10,805 nucleotides of DNA, from the NCBI GenBank assembly GCA_034408685.1, contig JAWXCP010000016.1, forward strand, positions 1 through 10,805. The letters run 5' to 3'. Made by a program: the position numbers and the translations under genes. The stretch comes from JANXVY01 sp034408685. GTDB lineage: Bacteria; Pseudomonadota; Alphaproteobacteria; Rhizobiales; Hyphomicrobiaceae. Below the pieces are notes generated by a model, which was not told the DNA's origin, ran no database searches, and saw nothing but the letters and a program-made list of their open reading frames with translations. This document shows positions 1-7,800 of this stretch, piece by piece. Position 1 is the stretch's first letter, and every line of letters starts with the position of its first letter.

Positions 1-33
1 ACGCCACAGATCGTCCGGCAGCAACTGCGTCAT
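1..33 (-). CDS. Start of an IS5-family-like transposase (partial, runs off the left edge)
   Basis: The first eleven codons on the minus strand read MTQLLPDDLWR. IS5-family DDE transposases typically open with an L-P-D-D-L-W or similar motif followed by a PLLP segment, and the rest lies outside the window. The start codon at 33 is preceded by AAGGAG about seven bases upstream, a good ribosome binding site. A perfect 6-bp stem (39-44 with 50-55, five-base loop) covers that site. It could hide the start in a transcript, a common way to limit transposase expression, though this is inference. The element end cannot be placed because only one side is visible. It probably lies between about 34 and 75, inside the broken gene on the right. 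Only eleven residues support the family call. Confidence 0.55.
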   Translation of the reverse strand, partial: MTQLLPDDLWR

Positions 34-54
34 GGGCTATCTCCTTGTTGGAGA

Positions 55-168
55 TCACATACCCGCTGACTGCGCCGGAACTAAGGGGAGAGGCATGCTC
101 ATTGGACCCACGACTGCGCCCATAATGAGTATAGCCAACCAAGTTTTTATCGAGATCATCTTTTTCAT
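55..168 (-). pseudogene. Truncated ABC substrate-binding protein (signal peptide only)
   Basis: A 37-codon reading frame starts 41 bases after the permease stop. It begins MKKMISIKTW, continues with a hydrophobic core rich in L, I, M, V and G, and reaches an AQSAG segment that would suit signal peptidase I near residues 32-36. The frame then stops at 55-57. A GGAG lies ten bases before the start. The position, third gene after an ATPase and a permease of the nitrate/sulfonate type, is where the periplasmic binding protein usually sits. The coding sequence ends where an IS5-like transposase begins. I infer that the insertion sequence cut the binding-protein gene just after its export signal. 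The alternative is a chance small secreted peptide. Confidence 0.6.
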
Positions 169-208
169 CAGTCAGACGCTCCAGTTATTGACAAGTTGCC
201 GACAGTCA

Positions 209-1072
209 TTAGACGTTGATCTGAGAGTTACCCTTCTGAGGCTTCCACGGTAGGAGTAAGCGCTCGGCAATTTCTACAGTCTGATAAAACGTAAAGCCAA
301 CTAGCATCAGAGTGAAAAGACCTGCCCATACCGTGTTCAGGTCATAGAGGCTCGATGCTACAAATATCATGTGCCCAAGACCATGCTGGGATGAAATAAA
401 TTCCCCCACAACTGCGCCCACGAGTGCAAATCCGATATTAATGCGGAAAGTTGCAATGATTGATGGCAACGTCGAAGGGACTACCACTTTCTTAAAAATC
501 TGGTGTTTCGTGGCGCCCATCGAATGGATGAGTGCTTGGAGATCTTTGTCGGCATCTTTAGCAGCTTGATAAGCAGTTATCAGCGCAACGATTGCGGTCA
601 AAGATATCGCGAGTGCCACCTTCGAAATCAGCCCGGTGCCGAACCATAAGATGATTATAGGAGCAAGGGCGATTTTCGGGATCGAATTTATTGCGGCAAT
701 AAGCGGCTCAACCAATCGCGCTACGAACTCAGAATACCACAAAAGTAGACCAATGAATGAACCAATAAGTGTGCCGAAAGCAAAGCCTAGCACAGCGGCA
801 AAACCAGTATAAGCTGTATCTTTTGCAAGTGAACCGTCGGCTATGGCCCCCATCAGCACTACAGCAATACCTGATGGCTGCCCAAAAAGGAACGCGCTCG
901 CAAATCCTGTCCGCACCGCGATCTCCCAAAATGAGAAAAAGCTAGCGACGAAAGCCAGTTGCAGGAACGTTCGCCCGAGGAAGGTGTCAAATGAATTCTC
1001 CCGTTTACGACGCTTCGGGGCAGGAACGGCCACCGGGATTTTCGTTGGCGTCGTATCAATAGAGTTGGTCAT
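209..1072 (-). CDS. ABC importer permease, SsuC/TauC/NrtB type (BPD_transp_1)
   Basis: This 287-residue integral inner-membrane protein should form the channel of a type I ABC importer. After a basic N-terminal tail (RRKR at 21-24) a first membrane helix lies near 34-51, with further hydrophobic stretches near 88-112, 133-145, 150-169, 212-226 and 248-264. The cytoplasmic coupling loop, which contacts the ATPase, is visible as SMGATKHQIFKKVVVPSTLP at about 184-203. That is the usual spacing for the EAA-like G-A-x-x-x-Q-x-F-x-x-V-x-x-P pattern. I chose the start at 1072 because its ATGA overlaps the stop of the ATPase gene, which indicates translational coupling; a longer frame to 1108 would overlap that gene by 40 bases. 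The substrate cannot be told from the permease. Taurine, sulfonate, nitrate or thiamine-precursor importers all look like this. Confidence 0.93.
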   Translation of the reverse strand: MTNSIDTTPTKIPVAVPAPKRRKRENSFDTFLGRTFLQLAFVASFFSFWEIAVRTGFASAFLFGQPSGIAVVLMGAIADGSLAKDTAYTGFAAVLGFAFGTLIGSFIGLLLWYSEFVARLVEPLIAAINSIPKIALAPIIILWFGTGLISKVALAISLTAIVALITAYQAAKDADKDLQALIHSMGATKHQIFKKVVVPSTLPSIIATFRINIGFALVGAVVGEFISSQHGLGHMIFVASSLYDLNTVWAGLFTLMLVGFTFYQTVEIAERLLLPWKPQKGNSQINV

Positions 1073-1845
1073 GCGGGCGCTCGGGTTTGAATATCTAACT
1101 CGCCGCAAAGCATGTGGAAATAGCCCGCAAAGCGGGGATCACTGCGTGCAGCGATTGGGGAACGTTCATTCAAAGCGATCTCGTGAATGGCTTTGACCCT
1201 GGCTGGCCGATTGCTGAGAACAACCACCCGTTTTGACAGCGCGACGGCCTCGTCGATATCGTGGGTAACGAGAATGACAGTCTTGTGGAAGGTTTCCACT
1301 GCATCGATTAGAACGCCTTCAAGGTACAGGCGGGTTTGATAGTCAAGCGCGGAAAATGGCTCATCCAGCAACAAGATATCAGGATCAAGGACCAAAGTAC
1401 GGATGAGGGCCACTCTCTGGCGCATGCCACCCGAAAGCGTCTTCGGGTAAGAATGTTCGAAACCAGAAAGACCAAATGTGGACAGATATTCGCGCGCGGT
1501 ATCCAAAGCTTGGCGTTGATCGACGCCTTTCGTTTCCAAGCCGATTAAAACGTTCTGCAAGACTGTTCGCCACGGGAAGAGCAAATCTTTCTGCATCATA
1601 TAACCGACGCGGCCACGTAGGCTTGCCACGTCTTCGCCTCTGAAACACAAAGTGCCTTCGTCGGGATCGATGAGCCCCGCGATAATATTAAAAACAGTGG
1701 ACTTTCCGCAACCGCTTGGACCGATAATACTAACAAAGTCACGTTCGTGTATGTCGAAATTGAGCCGATCCAAGACCGGTACGGGTCCCGATTTAGCGGG
1801 AAAGCTCTTACTGATCCCGTCCAAACGCAACTGAATTTCCGACAT
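1069..1845 (-). CDS. ABC importer ATP-binding protein, SsuB/TauB/NrtD type
   Basis: This 258-residue cytoplasmic ATPase should power the adjacent permease. All core motifs are intact: Walker A GPSGCGKST (42-50), Q-loop Gln85 in GYMMQKDLLFPWRTV, signature LSGGMRQR (137-144), Walker B DILLLDEP (156-163), D-loop SALD, and the switch histidine H195 in ILVTHDIDEA. The MMQKDLLFPWRTVLxNV segment is typical of the nitrate/sulfonate/taurine/HMP importer branch (COG1116). I placed the start at 1845 (MSEIQL) because CAGGAA lies just upstream and homologues begin there; an upstream ATG at 1890 would add 15 residues. The gene opens a three-gene operon with the permease and the broken binding protein. Its GC content is visibly lower than that of the efflux genes to the right. 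Confidence 0.95.
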   Translation of the reverse strand: MSEIQLRLDGISKSFPAKSGPVPVLDRLNFDIHERDFVSIIGPSGCGKSTVFNIIAGLIDPDEGTLCFRGEDVASLRGRVGYMMQKDLLFPWRTVLQNVLIGLETKGVDQRQALDTAREYLSTFGLSGFEHSYPKTLSGGMRQRVALIRTLVLDPDILLLDEPFSALDYQTRLYLEGVLIDAVETFHKTVILVTHDIDEAVALSKRVVVLSNRPARVKAIHEIALNERSPIAARSDPRFAGYFHMLCGELDIQTRAPA

Positions 1846-2144
1846 CTCGTTCCTGTCATCGTTGCCCACCTGTTGTTTGCATCGCAACATGCATGCCAGT
1901 TGTCGGTGAAGGTTGGCTGTGGTGTCGAAACACGCTCTAATCGGGTGGTTTGATCACTCACCTCGCAGTTTGAAGCGCTGCTTCGCCTGAAAACTGCTTA
2001 TAAAAGTTGCAATTTCCCCACGAATTTGAGTTTTGAGTGAGCAGTCCTATCTACTCGCCGCGGAAAAATCGGGGGTGCGGTCGCGGTGGTGCACGACTTG
2101 GGCTTTGATCCGGAGCCGATGCTCCGCTCGCTGATTGAGCCGGT
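1846..2144. other. Intergenic region and composition boundary
   Basis: About 300 bases separate the importer operon from the kinase gene. The left two thirds (to about 2050) are comparatively AT-rich and should hold the promoter of the importer operon. A short GAAGC-GCT-GCTTC dyad at 1972-1984 could be an operator, but I could not fit a convincing -35/-10 pair. The right third is GC-rich and contains a hairpin (2111-2126) and a coding-like plus-strand fragment, both listed separately. No other gene is visible. Confidence 0.6.
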
Positions 2145-2148
2145 CTAA
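2041..2148 (+). pseudogene. Possible C-terminal remnant of a lost convergent gene
   Basis: The plus-strand frame has no start codon and ends at TAA 2146-2148, overlapping the kinase stop. From about 2062 it reads GKIGGAVAVVHDLGFDPEP and then MLRSLIEPV before the stop. Nearly all codons in the last part end in G or C (about 19 of 22 from 2080 on), as in the GC-rich genes here, and the residue composition is protein-like. The minus-strand shadow is instead Arg/Pro/Ser-rich, as expected opposite a real gene. I do not recognise the protein. The upstream part is missing, so this may be the tail of a gene that was cut when the importer block arrived. At about 30 codons it could also be chance. Confidence 0.3.
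2111..2126 (-). terminator. Candidate hairpin after the kinase gene
   Basis: CGGAGC and GCTCCG form a perfect 6-bp GC-rich stem with a four-base loop, starting 19 bases past the kinase stop in the direction of transcription. No T-run follows, so it is at most a weak or Rho-assisted terminator. It also lies inside the possible coding remnant on the other strand. Confidence 0.22.
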
Positions 2149-3504
2149 TGCGTCGCCGCGTCCTTCCTCGGAAGTGTGACGACGGCGTCGAGGCCGTGAG
2201 GCGTTCTATTGACCAGAACAACATCGCCTTCATGTGCGCGCACGATACTTCTGGCGACAGTTAAACCAAGGCCATAGCCGCCTGTGGCGCGGCCACGGGA
2301 CGCTTCGACGCGATAGAAAGGTTCAAACACGGTTTCGAGCTTGTCGGCGGAAATACCGGGGCCTTCGTCCCGGATTACAATGCGAATGCTTTCACCATGG
2401 ACAGACGCGTCGATAACAGCAGATCCGGCGTAGCGCAGGGCATTCTGTGTGAGATTGGTGAGCGCGCGTTTCAGCGCCAGATGCCGCCCCCTTATCACGA
2501 GGTTTCGCGGCGCACGCACCTCGACGTTGTGCCCGGCATCGGCTGCGTCATCGGCAATGGTAAGAAGAACGGCTGAGAGATCGACCTGCTCGATCGGTTC
2601 GACGTCTTTGTCGGTCCGAAGGAATTCGAGCACGGCTTCGATCATCTGCTCCATCTCATCCAGATCAGTTTCTATACTCTGGCGGATCGCCTGATCGCTT
2701 ACTCTTGCCGTCCTCAATCGAAGGCGCGTCAACGGCGTGCGCAAGTCATGACTGACAGCGGCCAGCATCTGCGTTCGGGCGGTCATCAACCCGCCGATGC
2801 GGTGTTGCAGTTCATTGATTGCCGCCGCCAGTGTGCGGACTTCGCGCGTTCCAGTCGCCGGCAAATCAGCATTGTGTGGAGTCTGAAACAGTTGCCGCGC
2901 ACCCGAGGCGAGTTGCTCCAGCGGGCGGGTAAACCATCGCCCCATGAGCACCGAAATAACAATAACGCCGACCGCACCAAGGCCAGCAGACAACAGGATG
3001 CTTGGCGACATGGGCCGTGGACAGCACTTTTACGAGCGTCAGATTGAGCCAGCTCCCGTCGGGCAGCGCTAACGATACGAGGGACGTGTGTGAATCGTCG
3101 GCCTCACGCCGCAGGCCATGCTCCACGGGATCAAGCCGGCTTGAGCCCACGATCAAACCACCATTGACGAGCTTAGGCACCCGCATCAGCAAATGATCCC
3201 GAAGTGCCACCGTCTCCGCATCAAGGAACCCGCCGAGCGTGGCCAGTGGCTCGCGCGCCCAATGCAACTCGATCGGTCCACCGGAAAGCCTGTGTGCTGC
3301 GTCGTCGCGCAGCGCAGGGTCGAGGGTCGTAATCGTGTTGGAGAGGAAGATGAGGCGGTCAACAAGTCTCTCGATGTTGCCGATCGCCGCCTCGCGCTCG
3401 ATACCTTTTTGGTAGAGATAGTGTGCCAGGCCGAGAATTGACCCGAGGCCAATGACCAACACGATGATTGTTCGGCCAGCAATGGTGTCAGTCATCCACC
3501 TCAT
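2145..3504 (-). pseudogene. Sensor histidine kinase with a one-base frameshift
   Basis: The partner kinase of the upstream response regulator is split over two frames. The first part (start 3504) holds a membrane helix (about 12-30) and a periplasmic sensor region to about residue 164. The second frame (from 3011, 288 codons) resumes at the second membrane helix (ILLSAGLGAVGVIVISVLM) and continues with HAMP (about 24-75), the phosphoacceptor H-box AAVSHDLRTPLTRLR (His88 of this part), N-box NLTQNALRYA, G1 DEGPGI, F-box FEPFYRVEAS and G2 GGYGLGL. Removing one C from the CCC at 3012-3014 joins them into about 452 residues, a normal length. The second frame has a stop at 3030-3032, so a single indel must lie downstream of it. 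The start overlaps the regulator stop as ATGA. A natural null allele, a sequencing error, or two separately made polypeptides are all possible; the second ATG at 3011 could restart a kinase without the sensor. Confidence 0.85.
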
Positions 3505-4238
3505 CTTAGGGCTACAGTGGGCACGAACATATACCCGGCGCCCCGAACAGTTTTGATCAGGCCTTCGCTGTCGTCCGATGAACCGAGCTTGCGCCTGAGA
3601 CGGCTCACTTGAATGTCGATGCTGCGGTCAAACGCCTGCGCCGGGCGGTTTCGCGCGACATCAAGCAGATGCTCCCGCGACAGCACGCGCTGTGGTGCCT
3701 CCAGAAATGCCAGCAGCAGGTCGTATTCACCAGCCGATAGATCGATGATCACGCCATCGGGATTGCGCAATTCGCGTCGGGCCGCGTCAAGGCGCCAACC
3801 ATCGAAGGAGAACGATTGTTTGCGATCGCCTGTTAACGACGGACTCGACATCCGTGCGCGGCGGAGCAGCGCCTTGATACGGGCGAGCAGCTCGTTAGGC
3901 CCGAATGGCTTTGAGACATAATCGTCGGCTCCCATTTCCAGCCCGACGATGCGGTCGGTCTCATCGCCTCGTGCCGTCAACATCATGATCGGCACGGTCG
4001 ACGTTGCGCGCAAATCCCGGCACAGCTCGAGACCGCTCGCACCGGGCAACATGACGTCTAGAATCACGAGATCGACGCCTGGATTGGCACGCAGTTGCCG
4101 CTGCAATTCTCGCCCATCGGCCGCAAGCGTGACCTTGAAGCCGTGCTCTTGCAGGAAAGCCGACAACAGCTGCGATAGATCAGGATCGTCGTCGCAAACC
4201 AGGACGTGCGCCAGCAGAGCTATTGGGGCCGCTATCAT
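3501..4238 (-). CDS. OmpR/PhoB-family response regulator, probable metal-efflux regulator
   Basis: This 245-residue cytoplasmic DNA-binding protein is activated by the adjoining kinase. The receiver domain (about 11-125) has the acidic triad CDDD at 15-18, phosphoacceptor Asp61 in LVILDVMLPG, Thr88 in MLTARG and Lys110 in VSKPFGP. A winged-helix output domain follows (about 145-240), with DLSAGEYDLLLAFLEAPQRV, DRSIDIQVSRLRRKLG and TVRGAGYMFVP. I chose ATG 4238 because it puts the first receiver strand (HVLVCDDD) at the usual place; the open frame further upstream (to 4400) looks non-coding. The ribosome site is weak (GAGAA). Its place after the RND genes and before the kinase matches CusRS/CzcRS-type circuits, so I infer control of the efflux operon. 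The inducing metal is unknown. Confidence 0.93.
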   Translation of the reverse strand: MIAAPIALLAHVLVCDDDPDLSQLLSAFLQEHGFKVTLAADGRELQRQLRANPGVDLVILDVMLPGASGLELCRDLRATSTVPIMMLTARGDETDRIVGLEMGADDYVSKPFGPNELLARIKALLRRARMSSPSLTGDRKQSFSFDGWRLDAARRELRNPDGVIIDLSAGEYDLLLAFLEAPQRVLSREHLLDVARNRPAQAFDRSIDIQVSRLRRKLGSSDDSEGLIKTVRGAGYMFVPTVALR

Positions 4239-4266
4239 ATGCGTTCTCGTCCGGCTATGGGTGCAG

Positions 4267-4295
4267 AGGATCGCGCCTGTAACAAGACATGTCAA
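4267..4295 (-). promoter_or_regulatory. Candidate promoter of the regulator-kinase genes
   Basis: On the minus strand TTGACA (4290-4295) is followed 17 bases later by GATCCT (4267-4272). The -35 is a perfect hexamer and the -10 is weak (3 of 6). The transcript would start about 20 bases before the ATG at 4238. This would let the two-component genes be transcribed apart from the efflux operon, from which they are separated by 167 bases. Confidence 0.4.
4279..4294 (-). promoter_or_regulatory. Candidate response-regulator binding box (upstream of the regulator)
   Basis: The minus strand reads TGACA-N5-TGTTAC, a spaced half-site pair overlapping the candidate -35. The form resembles the copper boxes described for CusR/PcoR/CopR (about TGACA-N5-TGTNAT, recalled from memory). 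A decamer, CTGTAACAAG on the plus strand (4277-4286), recurs exactly at 9845-9854 upstream of the adaptor gene. Autoregulation is the natural reading, but the binding is inferred. Confidence 0.4.
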
Positions 4296-4405
4296 ACTGC
4301 GTGACGGTATTCGTCGTGCTGTTGGCGGCGGCGAACCATCTGAGTGCGCAAGAGCCGGCACGATGTAAAATGACCGAGCCAGCGATTCGAGGCGTTGCAC
4401 GTAGA

Positions 4406-4798
4406 TTACTTGACGGTGAACCGGGCGGAAACACCGTGGCCATCTTCGGTCTTACCAGACAGAAGCACGATGGCGCCCTTGTTTAGCGGCGCGGCCAACG
4501 GACCGGCCAGATGGTCGGCTTCGACTTTGAGAGGGACTTCGGTCTTTTTTGGCCCATCCTGGATCGTCACTTTGATCGCGTTGTCTTTCGCCGACAGCGG
4601 CTTGCCGTGGTTCGACAGATAGAGCACGATCTTGGTTGGTTCGATAACGAGTTCAGCGTCGTGATGTCCCGCCACGACGGCCGTCTGTCCACCATGCTTG
4701 CCGGTATTTTGCGCCAGGGCTGGCTTCTGCGCCAGGGCTGGGCTGGATAAGGCAAGTGCGAGGCCAAAGGAAACAACAGTGAGAGAATTGCGGTTCAT
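4406..4798 (-). CDS. Small secreted protein of the efflux operon
   Basis: This 130-residue protein has a clear Sec signal peptide (MNRNSLTVVSFGLALALSSPALA), with cleavage likely after residue 23 or, because the PALAQ unit is repeated, after residue 29. The mature part starts with a His/Gly segment (KHGGQTAVVAGHHDAE, with His35, His45, His46), which could bind a metal. It then looks like a small beta-sandwich (VIEPTKIVLYLSNHGKPL to the end). Its pattern resembles residues 67-150 of the adaptor encoded two genes upstream. The start at 4798 has GGAG eight bases upstream. It lies 31 bases after the RND pump, so it is likely cotranscribed. A role as periplasmic metal carrier or pump accessory is inference; I cannot name a characterised family. 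Confidence 0.85.
   Translation of the reverse strand: MNRNSLTVVSFGLALALSSPALAQKPALAQNTGKHGGQTAVVAGHHDAELVIEPTKIVLYLSNHGKPLSAKDNAIKVTIQDGPKKTEVPLKVEADHLAGPLAAPLNKGAIVLLSGKTEDGHGVSARFTVK
4710..4741 (-). repeat. Short tandem duplication in the signal-peptide region
   Basis: The 14-base TGCGCCAGGGCTGG occurs exactly at 4710-4723 and 4728-4741, with an 18-base period. It encodes PALAQ-K-PALAQ, which duplicates the signal peptidase region of the small secreted protein. The perfect identity suggests a recent slippage event. Confidence 0.8.
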
Positions 4799-4829
4799 GT
4801 GATTATCTCCAAGTTGGGGTTGTCTACGT

Positions 4830-7800
4830 TCAATAGGCGTCAGCTGTTCCAATGAAACCAGCGTCAGCTTTTTGCGTGGCGCTGTTCCGCTCGGCGATCA
4901 GCGCCTCGAGCGGTTTCCGGCCAAACCTTAAAAACAACAGCGGTGTCAGCACCGTGTCGATGATGGTGGCACTGATCAGCCCGCCGAAAATTGTCACCGC
5001 CACGGGGTGCAAGATTTCGCGTCCCGGCTGGTCTGCACCAACCAACAAAGGCACCAGGGCCAATCCCGCTGCGAGCGCCGTCATCAGCACCGGCGTAAGC
5101 CGCTCCAGGCTGCCACGGATGACCAATTGCCGACCGAACTGTTCGCCTTCATCGAGCGCAAGATTAATGTAGTGGCTGATCTTCAAGATACCATTGCGCG
5201 CAGTAATGCCCGCCAGCGTAATGAAGCCGATCATGCTCGCAACCGACAACGGCTGTCCGGCAATCCACAGCGCCAACACGCTTCCGATCAGCGCGAGCGG
5301 GATGTTCATCAAGATGATCGACGCCAAAACGGTGGATTTATAGCGCGAAAAGAGGACTAGAAAAATCAACGCCAAGGATACGAGCGATAATAGGCCAATG
5401 GTTCGCGTCGCCTGTTCTTGTGCCCGGAACGTTCCGTCCAGCCGGACGACGTAGCCAGCGGGCAATTGCATACCAGCGACGACTTTATTCACGTCGTCGA
5501 CAATGGCGGTCATATCGCGCGCGCCATCGCCGTTGCCATAAAGCAAAATGCGTCGCTGACCATTTTCGCGCAGGATTTGGTTCGGACCAACGGTCTCTTC
5601 GACGTCGGCGACATAGCGCAACGGCACGAATCCAGTGGGCGTCTGGATAAGTAGATCACCGAGCGCGCGCGTTTGTCGATCGTTGTCGGATAATCGCACC
5701 ACGACATCGAACCTGCGAATACCATCGCTGACGGTCGAGACGACGCGGCCGTTGGACAGAGCCTCTACAGACGTCATGACTTGGGCAGCGGAAAGGCCAT
5801 AGAGAGCCGCCTTTTCATTCGCAACCCGTACCCGGATTTGCGGGATCAAGGTTTGCTTTTCGACATTCAGGTCGACAAGACCCTTGACGCTGCGCAGCTG
5901 TTTGTCGAGTTGATCGGCCAGCGTCCGCAAGACGTCGAGATCGGGCCCAAAGATCTTGATGGCCAGTGCGGCGCGGACACCCGACAACATGTGATCGATA
6001 CGGTGCGAGATGGGCTGACCAAGCGCAACCGAAACGGGCAGCACGGAAAGCTTTTCGCGGATGTCCTCGAACACGGCTTCCTTCGGCCGATTCGAGCGAT
6101 GGAGGTCGATGTCAAGCTCACTGGCCTGCACGCCTTCGGCATGGCTGTCGAGTTCGGCACGGCCGGTGCGCCGTCCGACCGACGCGACCTCGGGGACCGT
6201 CATCACGAGACGCTCAGCTACGAACCCCAGGCGATGCGATTCTGGAAGGCTGATGCCAGGATTGTACTGCATACCGACGAGCAATGTGCCTTCGTTGAAC
6301 GGCGGCAGAAATGTGCGCGGCAGTAAAGTGGCGCCAGCAGCGGACAAGAATACCGCTGCGATGATCGGCAACACGACAACGCGTGGATGGTTAAACGACC
6401 AATTCAGCAGCTTCTTGTTGCCCGATTTCAAGATACGAACGAGCGTACTGTCTTGATGGGCGCCTGTGCGCGTCTTTCGCAGCAAGTAATAGGACAGCAC
6501 GGGCGTGACCGTGATCGCTGTAACCAGCGAGGCCAAGATCGAGACGATATAGGCAACGCCGAGCGGCGTGAAAAGGCGCCCCTCGACCCCTGTCAATGCG
6601 AACAGCGGGACAAAGACGAGGATGATGATGAACGTCGCGTAGACGATACCCGACCGGACCTCACGGCTCGCCGCAGCGATCACGTCGAGCACGGGAAGTG
6701 GCTGAGGTCGCTCCGAATTGAGCTTCAACCGCCGCAGAATGTTCTCGACGTCCACCACCGCGTCATCGACCAGCTCGCCAATGGCGATAGCAAGTCCACC
6801 CAGCGTCATGGTGTTGATCGTCAGGCCGAACGTACTGAAAATAAGGATCGTGACCAGAATAGAAATCGGGATGGCGGTCAATGAAATGGCGGTCGCTCGC
6901 CAATTCATCAAAAACAGAATCAGAACGACTGCCACGACAATGGCGGCCTCGATCAAAACGGTTTTCACGTTGGCGATCGAGGTTTCAATGAACGTCGCCT
7001 GCCGGAACTGAATGTGCGTGGCGTTGACGCCTTCGGGCAAGGTCTTCTGCAGCGCCTGGAGTTCAGCCTCGATGGTTTGTGTCAGCGGCAGCGTGTCTGC
7101 CGTTGGCATCTTCTGCACGCTCATGATGATCGCTGGCGCGCCATTGACGCCTGCCTCCCCCCGTTTCGTTCGCGGAGAAAACGACACGTCGGCAAGTTCA
7201 TGCAACAGCACCGTGCGGCCACGATGTGTTGCCACGGCGGTGTTTTTCAGCTGCTCAAGATCGAGGGTCTCGCCAACATTCCGGATCAGATACTCACTGC
7301 CGTGCTGGTCGACGAAGCCTCCGCCAGAGTTCGTTCCGAAGCTGCGAATAGCCGACTCTAATTGCTCCGGTGTGACGTCGAGAACCTTCATGGCAACGGT
7401 GTTCGGCGAAACCTGGAACTGCCGCACCTCACCGCCGATCGGCACAACCTGCGCGACACCGGGAATGGCGAGAAGCTGCGGCCTGATTGTGAAATCGGCG
7501 ACCTCGCGAAGCTCCATCGGGCTGAGCTTTGGCCCGGTGACACCGACGAGCAATATCTCGCCCATGATGGAATTGATGCCGCCGAGCGATGTCAGCGTAT
7601 TTCGCGGCAACCGATCGCGAATACCCGCCAGTTTTTCGGTCACCAGCTGGCGGTTGCGGTAAATCTCCGTACCCCAATCGAACTCGACATAAACAATCGA
7701 CAAGCCAATGCCCGACACGGAGCGCACACGACCAACGCCGGGCAAGCCGTTCATCGCAGCTTCGACGTGACGCGTGACGAGCAGCTCCACCTCTTGTGGC

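Noticed and set aside
4239..4400. Upstream extension of the response regulator by 54 residues
   Set aside because: The extra residues do not resemble a receiver domain, and the region holds the probable promoter and operator.
4289..4486. Plus-strand frame beginning MSNCVTVFVVLLAAANHLSAQ, which looks like a signal peptide
   Set aside because: It runs into the antisense of the small secreted protein, has no ribosome site, and overlaps the candidate promoter of the regulator. Probably chance.
6387..6884. Plus-strand 165-codon frame rich in Arg, Asp and Gln
   Set aside because: It is the antisense shadow of conserved pump sequence; the charge-rich composition is typical of such shadows.
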